Shown: positions 1 to 6,707 of the stretch, in pieces
How positions within the stretch are numbered: the first letter of the stretch is position 1
Layout: each line of letters opens with the position of its first letter
Assembly (NCBI GenBank): GCA_018399915.1
Contig: JAGYNW010000043.1
Location: 1 to 12,353, forward strand
Reading direction: 5' to 3'
Source of the DNA: Candidatus Omnitrophota bacterium
Lineage (GTDB): Bacteria; Omnitrophota; Gorgyraeia; Zapsychrales; Zapsychraceae
Length of the DNA: 12,353 bases
The notes under the pieces: generated by a model
The model's input: the letters and a program-made list of their open reading frames with translations, nothing else
Databases searched by the model: none
Told to the model about the DNA's origin: nothing
Program-made: the position numbers and the translations under genes

Positions 1-683
1 TAAAATCCAAGAAAAAGGCAACAGTTCTTTTAATCGGAGATACTGGTGCAGGAAAGTCTGAAACCCTGGAAGCCTTTCGGGAGATCGGCAGTGATAAAAT
101 TAAGGATATGCATATTATCGCTGATGATATGGGATCGATCAGAAGAAATAAGAGCAGATCGGTTGTTGGGATCGGAACAGAAATCGGCGCTTTTTTACGG
201 TTAGATGATCTAAAGCCCGGTTATGCTTTTGGTCAGATTGACAGGGCTGTTATTATGAGTGCCAATAAGGTCAATGCCCGGATCATTATCCCTGTGACTT
301 CCTATGAAAGGGTTATCACGGAACATTCTATTGATTTCATCTTGTATGCGAATAATTATGAAGAGATCGATAATGACCATCCCCTTATTGAAAGGGTTGA
401 GTCCGCGGAAAAGGCATTTAATATTTTCAAGGAAGGTATGGTGATGAGCAAGGGGACGACGACCTCGACTGGACTTGTCCATTCCTATTTTGCCAATATT
501 TTTGGTCCCCCGCAATACAAGGAAGTACACGATAAGATCGCTAAGAAATTCTTTAAGCATTTCTACTCTCAGGGTATTTACGTAGGGCAAATGCGTACAC
601 GGCTTGGGATCGCGGGTTATGAACAAGACGGTCCGGAAAAAGCGGCAAGAGCGTTATTGTCAATTATTGACAATTCGAACTAG
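1..683 (+). CDS. P-loop HPr kinase/PEP carboxykinase-like protein, 3' part (DUF4914-like?)
   Basis: An open frame enters from the left edge (first full codon at base 3) and ends with TAG at 681-683, giving about 226 residues of a longer protein. A Walker A motif, GDTGAGKSE, lies at bases 36-62 and is followed about 25 residues later by IIADDMGS. This GxxGxGKSE ... ADD layout is typical of the HPr kinase / PEP carboxykinase nucleotide-binding fold, so ATP or GTP binding is well supported. The rest includes a T-T-T-S-T-G stretch and an FGPPQYKEVHDK region. Family assignment beyond the superfamily is from memory: the large PEPCK-related DUF4914 family is my best guess, not a firm call. Substrate unknown. 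An internal ATG at base 108 would leave out the Walker A, so it is not the start. The N-terminus is outside the window. The gene is separated from fur by 140 bases and is probably an independent unit. Confidence 0.6.
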   Translation, partial: KSKKKATVLLIGDTGAGKSETLEAFREIGSDKIKDMHIIADDMGSIRRNKSRSVVGIGTEIGAFLRLDDLKPGYAFGQIDRAVIMSANKVNARIIIPVTSYERVITEHSIDFILYANNYEEIDNDHPLIERVESAEKAFNIFKEGMVMSKGTTTSTGLVHSYFANIFGPPQYKEVHDKIAKKFFKHFYSQGIYVGQMRTRLGIAGYEQDGPEKAARALLSIIDNSN

Positions 684-761
684 AATTTGTGTGCGCTTTT
701 GTACATGGCAAGGATTAGATGTGTCAGCTGCGCCTAAATTGGAGAATTTTACGAATATGGC

Positions 762-790
762 TTGACACTGAAAAGATAACGTTTTATACT
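762..790 (+). promoter_or_regulatory. sigma70-type promoter of the fur gene
   Basis: A perfect -35 hexamer TTGACA at 762-767 is followed by exactly 17 bases and a -10 hexamer TATACT at 785-790. Transcription should begin near 797, inside the Fur box that follows, leaving a leader of about 27 bases before the ATG at 824. This is the clearest promoter in the window. Confidence 0.85.
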
Positions 791-791
791 T

Positions 792-810
792 GATAATGAT
801 AATCATTTTC
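792..810 (+). promoter_or_regulatory. Fur box (operator) overlapping the fur transcription start
   Basis: GATAATGATAATCATTTTC matches the classical 19-bp Fur consensus (GATAATGATAATCATTATC) at 18 of 19 positions. It begins two bases after the -10 hexamer, so bound Fur would cover the transcription start. This is the arrangement expected for negative autoregulation by iron-loaded Fur. Confidence 0.85.
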
Positions 811-823
811 AATTAAGGATATT

Positions 824-1291
824 ATGAAAAAAAATAGTAAGCAAAATTCGCGATGGATGCACGGAAAATTCAAGTGCAATGGGTATCGTATGACTAAGGC
901 ACGCGAAGCTATTTTGGATATTTTGGCAAATACCAAGGATCATTTGAGTGCCGAAGATATTTATTTAGCTATTCATAAATTCTATCCGAATATAGGTCTA
1001 ACAACGGTCTATCGTAATTTAGAGATGTTGGTGAACATTGGAATTGTCGTTAAATTTGATTTTGGGGAAGGAAGATCTAAATATGAGCTTTCTGACCATT
1101 ATAGTGAAAAAGGCCATCATCATCATCTGGTTTGCAAAGAGTGTTATAAGGTCATAGATTATTCGGATTTCATGAAAGATGAGCTTAATTTTTTAAAAAA
1201 TACGGAAAACGGATTATCTCAAAAGTATAATTTCGAGATCAGGGATCATTTGATCCAGTTTTTTGGTATCTGTGAAAGTTGCCGGAAATAA
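824..1291 (+). CDS. fur: Fur-family ferric uptake regulator
   Basis: This is a cytoplasmic metal-dependent repressor of 155 residues, a normal length for the Fur/PerR/Zur family. Residues about 20-80 form the winged-helix DNA-binding domain, including the family signature LTTVYRNLEML (59-69). The C-terminal dimerisation and metal-binding half has the HHHH cluster at 98-101, a first CxxC at C104/C107 and a second CxxC at C150/C153; the two CxxC pairs normally hold a structural zinc. The N-terminus is about 15 residues longer than minimal and basic. The ATG at 824 follows AAGGATATT (AAGGA at 814-818). A near-perfect Fur box over its promoter and another just downstream argue for Fur itself rather than Zur, although PerR cannot be excluded from sequence alone. 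It probably controls its own gene and the metallocluster locus that follows. Eight T residues lie immediately after the stop (1292-1299), but I see no convincing hairpin ahead of them. Confidence 0.9.
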   Translation: MKKNSKQNSRWMHGKFKCNGYRMTKAREAILDILANTKDHLSAEDIYLAIHKFYPNIGLTTVYRNLEMLVNIGIVVKFDFGEGRSKYELSDHYSEKGHHHHLVCKECYKVIDYSDFMKDELNFLKNTENGLSQKYNFEIRDHLIQFFGICESCRK

Positions 1292-1309
1292 TTTTTTTTA
1301 AGATTTGTT

Positions 1310-1328
1310 GATAATGATTGTCATTATC
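1310..1328 (+). promoter_or_regulatory. second Fur box, upstream of the DUF5320 gene
   Basis: GATAATGATTGTCATTATC is a perfect inverted repeat with 8-base arms around a TTG centre. It matches the 19-bp Fur consensus at 17 of 19 positions; the only mismatches are in the centre. It sits 18 bases after the fur stop codon and 24 bases before the DUF5320 start, so it should control transcription into the downstream locus. A promoter here is less clear: GATAAT at 1310-1315 could be a -10, and TTGATA (1308-1313) with TTTATA (1332-1337) is a weak alternative at 18-base spacing. Confidence 0.85.
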
Positions 1329-1339
1329 GAATTTATAAA

Positions 1340-1348
1340 AAGGAGGTG
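1340..1348 (+). promoter_or_regulatory. unusually strong Shine-Dalgarno for the DUF5320 gene
   Basis: AAGGAGGTG is a nine-base perfect match to the anti-Shine-Dalgarno end of 16S rRNA, four bases before the ATG at 1353. It decides the start: an earlier in-frame TTG at 1305 lies across the Fur box and would add a sequence unlike the family. It suggests high translation when the Fur box is free. Confidence 0.8.
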
Positions 1349-1352
1349 TTTT

Positions 1353-1643
1353 ATGCCAGCTAGAGATGGAAGTGGTCCTATCGGAATGGGTCCCATGACA
1401 GGTCGAGGTGCGGGACTTTGCACTGGTTATGAGAATACCACCCACTTGCGAGCATGGTCCGGTCGTGGTCTTGGTCGCGGCAGAGCGGCAAGGGTCTTTG
1501 CCCGGGGAGTGGGTCAGGGAATGACGGATCTTTCTTTAAAAGAGCAAGCCCTTTGGATGCAGAAGAGGCTGGAATTTCTCAAGGCAAGGATTAAAGAACA
1601 AGTCTCTAAGGCAACATCAAACAAAGAGCGTAATATTTTATAG
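1353..1643 (+). CDS. DUF5320 family small protein
   Basis: A 96-residue protein with two parts. Residues 1-50 are Gly/Arg/Met-rich and open with the family signature MPARDGSGPIGMGPMTGRGAG, here read as two halves (MPARDGSGP, then MGPMTGRGAGLC). Residues about 63-88 form a predicted coiled coil (SLKEQALWMQKRLEFLKARI). From family knowledge, DUF5320 proteins are small, of unknown function, and are frequently encoded beside NifX-type proteins and ferredoxin-containing Mrp/MinD ATPases in anaerobes, exactly as here. The single cysteine in the Gly-rich part (LCTG) is the only candidate metal ligand. Start chosen from the strong Shine-Dalgarno. It is separated from the next gene by 114 bases, so it could be a separate abundant transcript or the first gene of the operon. 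Function is not known; a metal-binding, membrane-associated or partner-assembly role would be speculation. Confidence 0.8.
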   Translation: MPARDGSGPIGMGPMTGRGAGLCTGYENTTHLRAWSGRGLGRGRAARVFARGVGQGMTDLSLKEQALWMQKRLEFLKARIKEQVSKATSNKERNIL

Positions 1644-1757
1644 AGATATTACCGTTTTAGTTTGGAGGTTTAGCCAGGCAAAGGATATTAGCCCCTTTTT
1701 AATTAATATGTAAAGGCAGTTAATTCTTCTCAATTTTAATCGTAAGGAGGTCAAATT

Positions 1758-2171
1758 TTGAAAATAGCTATTTCGACAGATTGTTTTTATGTGGGGAGCC
1801 ATTTTGGCAGATGTCCCTGTTTTACTTTTATTGAAATGGATCAGGACAGGATCTTAAAAAAGGAGATTGTTTCTAATCCAGGACATGAACCAGGACTCAT
1901 TCCGAAATTCTTAAAGGAAAATGGTGTTGAATGTATCATTACCGGCGGCATGGGAATGCGCGCAATAGGGTTGTTTCAACAATACGGGATAGAAACCATT
2001 TTAGGGATCCAGGGTCCGATTGAAGATGTTTTGACACAGTTAAAAGAAGGAACGCTTAAAGGAGGAGAAAGTCTGTGCAAGCCCGGGGCAGGTAAAGGTT
2101 ATGGGTTAGATAAGACGGTCTGTGACCATCCTGAGGAAGAATCCTGCGAACATGAAGGAGAAAAGTTATGA
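1758..2171 (+). CDS. NifX/NifB-type Mo-Fe cluster-binding protein with Cys/His tail
   Basis: A 137-residue cytoplasmic protein of the dinitrogenase iron-molybdenum cofactor family (the NifX, NafY, NifB C-terminal fold), whose nif members bind Fe-S cofactor precursors. Residues 1-107 carry the domain: MKIAISTD start, SHFGRCPCFTFIE, and IITGGMGMRAI followed by a Gly-rich turn. Residues about 108-137 form an extra tail with C-rich and H-rich elements (SLCKPG, TVCDHPEEESCEHE) that looks like an added metal-binding arm. The start is TTG at 1758, chosen because AAGGAGGT lies at 1744-1751 with six-base spacing and the protein then begins at the family's usual point. Its stop overlaps the next ATG (ATGA at 2168-2171), so the two NifX-type proteins are translationally coupled. 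No nitrogenase genes are in view, so the cluster it binds is unknown. Confidence 0.87.
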   Translation: MKIAISTDCFYVGSHFGRCPCFTFIEMDQDRILKKEIVSNPGHEPGLIPKFLKENGVECIITGGMGMRAIGLFQQYGIETILGIQGPIEDVLTQLKEGTLKGGESLCKPGAGKGYGLDKTVCDHPEEESCEHEGEKL

Positions 2172-2530
2172 TCGTATGTATTACTTCAGAAGGCGATAGC
2201 TGGGAATCGGCCGTTGACCAGCGTTTTGGCCGTTGCAGGTATTTTATTTTTGTAGATACCGAAAGCACAGAATTCAGTGCTGTTGAGAATCCCAATGTAT
2301 CTGGAATGGGTGGGGTTGGTATTCAATCCGGTCAGATGGTGGCCTCTAAGCAGGCGAAAGTGGTTTTGACAGGAAAGATAGGCCCCAATGCATCACAAAC
2401 GTTAGAGGCCGCCGGAATTGGTGTTGTCCTTAATGTTAAAGGCACTGTTGCCCAGGCTTTTGATCAATTTAAAAAAGGTGATCTTAAGATAACGGAAGGG
2501 CCTAATGCCGATGAAAAAGCTGGAATGTAA
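2168..2530 (+). CDS. second NifX/NifB-type Mo-Fe cluster-binding protein
   Basis: A 120-residue paralogue of the preceding protein without the Cys/His tail. Recognisable family elements in order are MIVCITSEGDSWESAVDQRFGRC, given here as its parts MIVCITSEGD and VDQRFGRCRYFIFVDT, then AVENP, a Gly-rich segment (SGMGGVGIQSGQMV), VVLTGKIGPNA, and VAQAFDQFKKGDL. This is the usual complete length for stand-alone members, which bind Fe-S or Mo-Fe-S clusters. The start ATG overlaps the stop of the upstream gene by four bases, and the gap to the following ATPase gene is 21 bases, so it sits inside one transcript. The divergence between the two paralogues suggests different cargo or a heteromeric pair rather than simple gene dosage. 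Role in this organism is inferred only. Confidence 0.88.
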   Translation: MIVCITSEGDSWESAVDQRFGRCRYFIFVDTESTEFSAVENPNVSGMGGVGIQSGQMVASKQAKVVLTGKIGPNASQTLEAAGIGVVLNVKGTVAQAFDQFKKGDLKITEGPNADEKAGM

Positions 2531-2551
2531 TGGCAAAGGGGATAATCGGCA

Positions 2552-3448
2552 ATGATCATAGCAGTGGCTAGTGGCAAAGGCGGCACAGGAAAGACTACGG
2601 TATCTGTTAATTTGGCTTTATCTTTACCCAATGTTCAGCTGATCGATTGTGATGTTGAAGAGCCCAATGCAGCTATTTTTATTGATCCTGTCATAACGGA
2701 AACCAAAGAAGCACGAGTTCCTGTCCCCCGCTTTGATAAAAACAAATGTACGTTTTGCGGAAAATGCAGTGATGTTTGCGAGTACAACGCTATCGCAGTG
2801 TTGCCCCGTTCTCAAGCGCGTGAAGGCAATAGCATTTTTTTGCCTGATCTGTGTCATGGGTGCGGTGCCTGTGAATATTTTTGCCCGGCAGGGGCGATTT
2901 CCGAAACGTATAGGCCGATAGGTGTTATCGAATTCGGGGATAGGGATACTTTGCAATTCATTCATGGAAAGTTGAATATCGGGAAAACCATGTCGCCGCC
3001 GCTTATCCGTCAAGTTAAACAATTCATGAACCCGACCAGAACAGTTATTCTCGATTCTCCCCCGGGAACATCCTGCCCTGTGATCACGGCTGTTGAGGGA
3101 GCGGATTTTTGTGTATTGGTGACAGAGCCGACTCCTTTTGGGCTTAATGATCTTCAATTAGCTGTAGAGACGCTTAGAAAATTACGCATTCCTTTCGGCG
3201 TGGTTATTAACCGTTCTGATTTGGGAGAAGAAAAAACAGAACGCTATTGTTCCGCAGAGGAGATACCTGTTCTAATGAAAATCCCTTTCAGCGAGAAGAT
3301 CGCGGAAAGTTATTCCAGAGGAGAGCCGATAATTATGGCATTCCCGGAATACAAAGATCTGTTTCAACAGCTTTATCAAAATATTGAACAACAAATGAAA
3401 CCTGAAAGTAAAGATATATTTTCGCAAGAGACGGCGCGGGAGGGATAA
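2552..3448 (+). CDS. MinD/Mrp-type P-loop ATPase with inserted ferredoxin domain (first)
   Basis: A 298-residue cytoplasmic ATPase of the MinD superfamily group that has a ferredoxin inserted in the ATPase fold (COG1149 type). The deviant Walker A GKGGTGKTT is at residues 8-16, followed by the family aspartate in LIDCDVEEPN (30-39). Two [4Fe-4S] motifs follow: C66, C69, C72, C76 and C101, C104, C107, C111 (the last followed by Pro). The switch-II-like SPPGTSCPV segment and the late INRSD base-recognition motif are both present, so the enzyme looks intact. Relatives occur in tandem pairs next to NifX-type proteins in anaerobic bacteria and archaea; roles proposed for the wider Mrp/NBP35 family are Fe-S cluster binding and transfer. 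A nearby GGGGA (2538-2542) is a usable ribosome binding site. The next gene, a paralogue, begins nine bases after its stop. Confidence 0.9.
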   Translation: MIIAVASGKGGTGKTTVSVNLALSLPNVQLIDCDVEEPNAAIFIDPVITETKEARVPVPRFDKNKCTFCGKCSDVCEYNAIAVLPRSQAREGNSIFLPDLCHGCGACEYFCPAGAISETYRPIGVIEFGDRDTLQFIHGKLNIGKTMSPPLIRQVKQFMNPTRTVILDSPPGTSCPVITAVEGADFCVLVTEPTPFGLNDLQLAVETLRKLRIPFGVVINRSDLGEEKTERYCSAEEIPVLMKIPFSEKIAESYSRGEPIIMAFPEYKDLFQQLYQNIEQQMKPESKDIFSQETAREG

Positions 3449-3457
3449 GGAACATTT

Positions 3458-4318
3458 ATGAAGCAAGTGTTGATTATCAGCGGTAAAGGAGGCACGGGTA
3501 AAACTATTTTGACAGGCGCCTTTGGGGCTTTGGCCAATAATGCCATATTAGTGGATTGTGATGTTGATGCCGCAGACATGCATTTGCTTTTATCCCCGCT
3601 CGTTAGAGAAAAAAATGATTTCAAAAGCGGAAAGACCGCCTTTATCAATAAAGATAAATGCGTGCAGTGCGGGTTGTGTGGGTCTTTGTGCCGTTTTGAT
3701 GCAATTACTGAAGATTTCACGGTTAATGCCATCGCGTGTGAAGGATGCTCTTTTTGCGCGCATGCTTGTCCTTGTCAGGCAATTGAAATGCGATTGAATG
3801 AATCCGGGGAATGGTACGTGTCTGATACGCGGTTTGGCCCTCTGGTCCATGCGAGGCTTGGGATCGCGGAGGAGAATTCGGGGAAGTTGGTTTCCTGCGT
3901 TAAGGAACATGCCGTAAAATTAGCGTTAAAAGATAAGCGGGATCTGGTGATCATTGACGGGCCTCCCGGTATCGGGTGTCCGGTGATAGCGTCTTTGTCC
4001 GGGGTGGATATGGCATTGGTTGTGGTTGAGCCATCCATGTCAGGGTTGCATGATGCTAAACGGGTTATTGACGTAGCTCGCCATTTTCAAGTCCCGGTAA
4101 AGCTTGTGATTAATAAATTTACTCTTAATGATGGGATAACTGAACAGATAGAAGAGCATTGTATCCAAAACGATATTCCCCTTATTGGTAAGATTCCTTT
4201 TGATAAGACGATCGTTGAGAGTATGGTTCAAGCAAAAACAGTTATTGAGTATCCTTCCGGCAAATCTAAAGAAATTATAATGGATATTTGGGAAAAATTA
4301 TTATGCGAACTTACTTAG
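3458..4318 (+). CDS. MinD/Mrp-type P-loop ATPase with inserted ferredoxin domain (second)
   Basis: A 286-residue paralogue of the preceding protein. The Walker A GKGGTGKT is at residues 9-16, the VDCDVDAAD segment at 32-40, and two ferredoxin motifs at C68, C71, C74, C78 and C94, C97, C100, C104. The DGPPGIGCPV switch region and VINKF motif are also intact, so both paralogues should bind nucleotide and clusters. The insert between the two Cys motifs is shorter than in the first copy (16 rather than 25 residues between C78/C94 and C76/C101). These ATPases dimerise through the nucleotide site, so the tandem pair suggests a heterodimer; this is inference. The 3' end overlaps the DUF89 gene by 16 bases. 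Confidence 0.9.
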   Translation: MKQVLIISGKGGTGKTILTGAFGALANNAILVDCDVDAADMHLLLSPLVREKNDFKSGKTAFINKDKCVQCGLCGSLCRFDAITEDFTVNAIACEGCSFCAHACPCQAIEMRLNESGEWYVSDTRFGPLVHARLGIAEENSGKLVSCVKEHAVKLALKDKRDLVIIDGPPGIGCPVIASLSGVDMALVVVEPSMSGLHDAKRVIDVARHFQVPVKLVINKFTLNDGITEQIEEHCIQNDIPLIGKIPFDKTIVESMVQAKTVIEYPSGKSKEIIMDIWEKLLCELT

Positions 4319-5166
4319 ATTGTATTTCGTGTTTTATGAAAAGCGCGCTTGAAATGGCCCGGCTAGTTGATGCCAATGAGATCATGCATAAAGAAATTCT
4401 TGATGATGTGGCCAGGGCAATCCCTGAAATTTCTTTAGGATGTCCTCCGCCGGAAATGGCCCGTACCATTGACCGCATCGTAAAAAGACACCTTGGTAAC
4501 GTGGATATATTTAAGCATATCAAGGAGGAAAGTAACCGTAAGGCTTTGGCGCTTTACCCTCGGCTGAAAAATAAAGTCCGGTTCTCTGAAGACAGATTGC
4601 TGACAGCTGTCGAGATTGCGATCGCCGGTAATGTTATTGATTACGCCGCAAAAAATTCTCTCGACATTGAAATAGAAATAGAAAAATTATTTACGAATGA
4701 TTTTGCCAAGATTAAAAGAACGGTTTTTGATTACACTCATTTTAAAGATGACCTAAAAAAAGCGCGACGGATTTTATATCTTGCGGATAATGCGGGTGAG
4801 ATTGTTTTTGACAAAGTGCTGATTGAGGAAATGGCGAAACCCGATCAGATTGTTTTAGCTGTGCGCGATAAGCCGGTTATTAATGACGCCGTGATGGAGG
4901 ATGCCGAGCAATGTGGGCTTCATCAGATCGTGCGTGTTATCTCCAGTGGTGTAGATGCGCCGGGAACCATATTGCGGTATTGTTCCGAGGAATTTTTGGA
5001 GCTTTTTCGAAAGGCAGATTTGATCATAAGTAAGGGACAAGGTAATTATGAAGCCTTGAGTGCAGAGAAAGGGAATATTTATTTTCTTTTCCGCGCGAAA
5101 TGTCCTGTGATTGCCCGGCATGCAAATGTTGATCTGGGCGATATTGTTTTGAAAAGAAGTCACTGA
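4303..5166 (+). CDS. DUF89 / ARMT1-like metal-dependent phosphatase-like protein
   Basis: A 287-residue protein of the DUF89 family. Members characterised elsewhere are Mn/Co/Ni-dependent phosphatases that act on phosphorylated metabolites ('damage control'). The start at 4303 gives the family's usual MRTYLDCISCF opening with the C7xxC10 pair typical of the prokaryotic subgroup; an in-frame TTG at 4288 is a weaker alternative. Visible motifs are AIAGNVIDY (106-114), LADNAGEIVFDK (160-171) with the D162-N163 metal ligands, PVINDA (191-196), and SKGQGNYEA (243-251). All hallmarks of an active site are present. It overlaps the second ATPase gene by 16 bases. The phosphate ester it hydrolyses here is unknown; its place in the locus hints at a cofactor intermediate or a by-product of cofactor synthesis. 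Confidence 0.85.
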   Translation: MRTYLDCISCFMKSALEMARLVDANEIMHKEILDDVARAIPEISLGCPPPEMARTIDRIVKRHLGNVDIFKHIKEESNRKALALYPRLKNKVRFSEDRLLTAVEIAIAGNVIDYAAKNSLDIEIEIEKLFTNDFAKIKRTVFDYTHFKDDLKKARRILYLADNAGEIVFDKVLIEEMAKPDQIVLAVRDKPVINDAVMEDAEQCGLHQIVRVISSGVDAPGTILRYCSEEFLELFRKADLIISKGQGNYEALSAEKGNIYFLFRAKCPVIARHANVDLGDIVLKRSH

Positions 5167-5191
5167 TTTTACAGAAGAAAGGGATAGGAAG

Positions 5192-5905
5192 ATGGAGGTG
5201 CAAATTCTTTTTAACAGCGCAGCTGTGGAGGATGGTTTTTGTACGGGATGGGGATTGTCCTTTCTTGTCGGTGGACAGGTATTATTTGATACTGGTGAAA
5301 ATGGCGCAGCCTTGATGGAAAATATTAAAAGATTAGATGCGCCGCTTTCCCGGGTCAAAGGTGTTGTTATCTCGCATGATCATTGGGATCATACCGGGGG
5401 TCTTTGGGAGCTCTTAAAGCATCTCTCCAGTCGGAATGTTTATGGATGTCCGGGTTTCAGTGAAGATTTTAAAGAGAATGTTAAAAAAGCAAAAGCCTAT
5501 TTATTTGATGATGCCGGGCCTAAAAAGATCTCAGAAAATATTTATACCTCCGGTGAGATCAAAGGATTGTACAAAGATCAAATCATTTCGGAACAGGCCA
5601 TGATCATTGAGAGTGACAAAGGGTTAACGGTCCTTTCCGGGTGCGCGCATCCCGGCATTCTGGAAATCATTCGTAATGTTGTTAAGATGTTCAATGATAA
5701 AAAGATCTATGCGGTTTTGGGTGGATTTCATTTGATGAACAAGCATCCACGAAATGTGGATGGGCTTGTGAAGAAGTTTAAGGGTTTGGGGATAGAAAAG
5801 GTCGGCGCGACCCACTGTTGTGGTGCGGAGGCTGAAGAGTGTTTTAGAAAAGTCTACAAAGAAAATTTTTTAAGTCTGAATGTTGGAGCACGTTTTGATG
5901 TCTAA
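5192..5905 (+). CDS. MBL-fold metallo-hydrolase (COG1237 type)
   Basis: A 237-residue soluble metallo-beta-lactamase-fold protein. The zinc or iron site motif HDHWDH is at residues 62-67, preceded by LFDTGENG (31-38); further ligands are supplied by SGCAHPGI and GGFHL, and a THCCGAEAEECF segment lies near the C-terminus. The GCAHPGI and GGFHL signatures are those of the COG1237 group, sometimes annotated as dihydropterin ribofuranosylaminobenzene phosphate synthase-like after a methanogen protein. I regard that specific reaction as unproven here. Members of the group are common beside NifX-type and ferredoxin-ATPase genes. The ATG at 5192 follows a purine-rich AGAAAGGGATAGGA region. The stop overlaps the next gene's start region by eight bases, so expression is coupled to the transporter. 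Confidence 0.87.
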   Translation: MEVQILFNSAAVEDGFCTGWGLSFLVGGQVLFDTGENGAALMENIKRLDAPLSRVKGVVISHDHWDHTGGLWELLKHLSSRNVYGCPGFSEDFKENVKKAKAYLFDDAGPKKISENIYTSGEIKGLYKDQIISEQAMIIESDKGLTVLSGCAHPGILEIIRNVVKMFNDKKIYAVLGGFHLMNKHPRNVDGLVKKFKGLGIEKVGATHCCGAEAEECFRKVYKENFLSLNVGARFDV

Positions 5906-6707
5906 GCCAGAGCGTCCCTATAAATCTTTAATTGCCTTAGGCTTTTGTGTGGCTTTTCTAAGCGGGGGGCTTGGTATCGGAGGTGGCGCTATTTTTGTAA
6001 GCGTCTTAGCATCTGTCTTGCATTTTGATTTCCGGTCCGCGAGAAGCCTTTCGTTGGCAATGATCATGCCGATTACTTTAGTAGGTTTTATCACGCACGC
6101 CTGTTGCCGTCCAGATATGTTTTCTTTTTGGTATTATTTGTTCATTCCTTCCTGTGTTCTTGGCTCACTTATTGGCGGTCGGTATGTTTGCCACAGAGAT
6201 ATTTCGCGAATAAAGGGATTTTTAGGCCTTTTTTTACTTATTGCTAGTTTGAAAATGACCCGGATTATAGACCTTCCGTTAATAACCTATGGGTATCTTG
6301 ACAGCTTTGTCGGGGCTTATGCCTTTCCGGCAGTTATGATGTTTGCTTTCTTTACAGGGATCGTGTCTGTCCTGCTGGGTGTGGGCTGTGGTTTGCTTAT
6401 GGTGCCGTTTTTTATTTGTGTGCTGCATCTGGATATGCACGAATCCATTTGCTTGTCATTAGCTACCATGTTCTGCATGTCGGCCACAGCGACATTTTAT
6501 CATAAGAAATGTAATGCCCTGGATCTAAGTGTGGTTAAGGTCATGATCCTTCCGGTCTTAACAGGAGTTATTTTAGGCGCTTTGTTGGCAAATAATTTAC
6601 CTTCGCACATTTTGAAGACAGGGTTTGGGCTTTTTCTTTTTGTGTTTTCATGTAAAATATTGATGAACGAATTCATGCCCCGGAAGGTTCATGATGGATT
6701 TAAATGA
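5898..6707 (+). CDS. TauE/SafE family membrane transporter, cysteine-rich
   Basis: A 269-residue integral inner-membrane protein with about eight hydrophobic segments in two similar halves, opening with the family's GGLGIGGGAIFVSVL glycine-rich half-signature and repeating it as VSVLLGVGCGLLMVP in the second half. TauE/SafE proteins move small sulfur-containing anions or related acids (sulfite, sulfoacetate, thiosulfate-type substrates in different members); which one is not readable here. About eleven cysteines are present, several in or next to membrane segments (HACCRPD, GRYVCHRD, VGCGL, MFCMSA), which is high for the family. The start at 5898 is chosen because TTGGAG at 5884-5889 is well spaced; an in-frame ATG at 5880 would overlap the upstream gene more. 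Within this locus a link to sulfur supply or export is an inference. Confidence 0.85.
   Translation: MSKPERPYKSLIALGFCVAFLSGGLGIGGGAIFVSVLASVLHFDFRSARSLSLAMIMPITLVGFITHACCRPDMFSFWYYLFIPSCVLGSLIGGRYVCHRDISRIKGFLGLFLLIASLKMTRIIDLPLITYGYLDSFVGAYAFPAVMMFAFFTGIVSVLLGVGCGLLMVPFFICVLHLDMHESICLSLATMFCMSATATFYHKKCNALDLSVVKVMILPVLTGVILGALLANNLPSHILKTGFGLFLFVFSCKILMNEFMPRKVHDGFK

Noticed and set aside
1292..1299. Run of eight T residues after the fur stop as an intrinsic terminator
   Set aside because: No stable GC-rich hairpin can be found immediately upstream.
1679..1700. Possible terminator between the DUF5320 and first NifX-type genes (AAAGG ... CCTTTTT)
   Set aside because: The stem is about five base pairs with a large loop. 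The T run is suggestive, but the hairpin is not convincing, so the operon boundary at 1644-1757 is left open; I see no clear promoter in this gap either.
2624..3157. Long open frame on the minus strand inside the first ferredoxin-ATPase gene
   Set aside because: It is antisense to a clearly conserved ATPase, encodes a sequence with no recognisable family, and has no ribosome binding site. Other antisense frames, such as 210-626, 4855-5358 and 12006-12326, were rejected for the same reason.
1758..4318. Reading the NifX and ATPase genes as part of a nitrogen-fixation cluster
   Set aside because: No nifH, nifD, nifK, nifE, nifN or nifB gene is in the window, and these families are common in non-fixing anaerobes.
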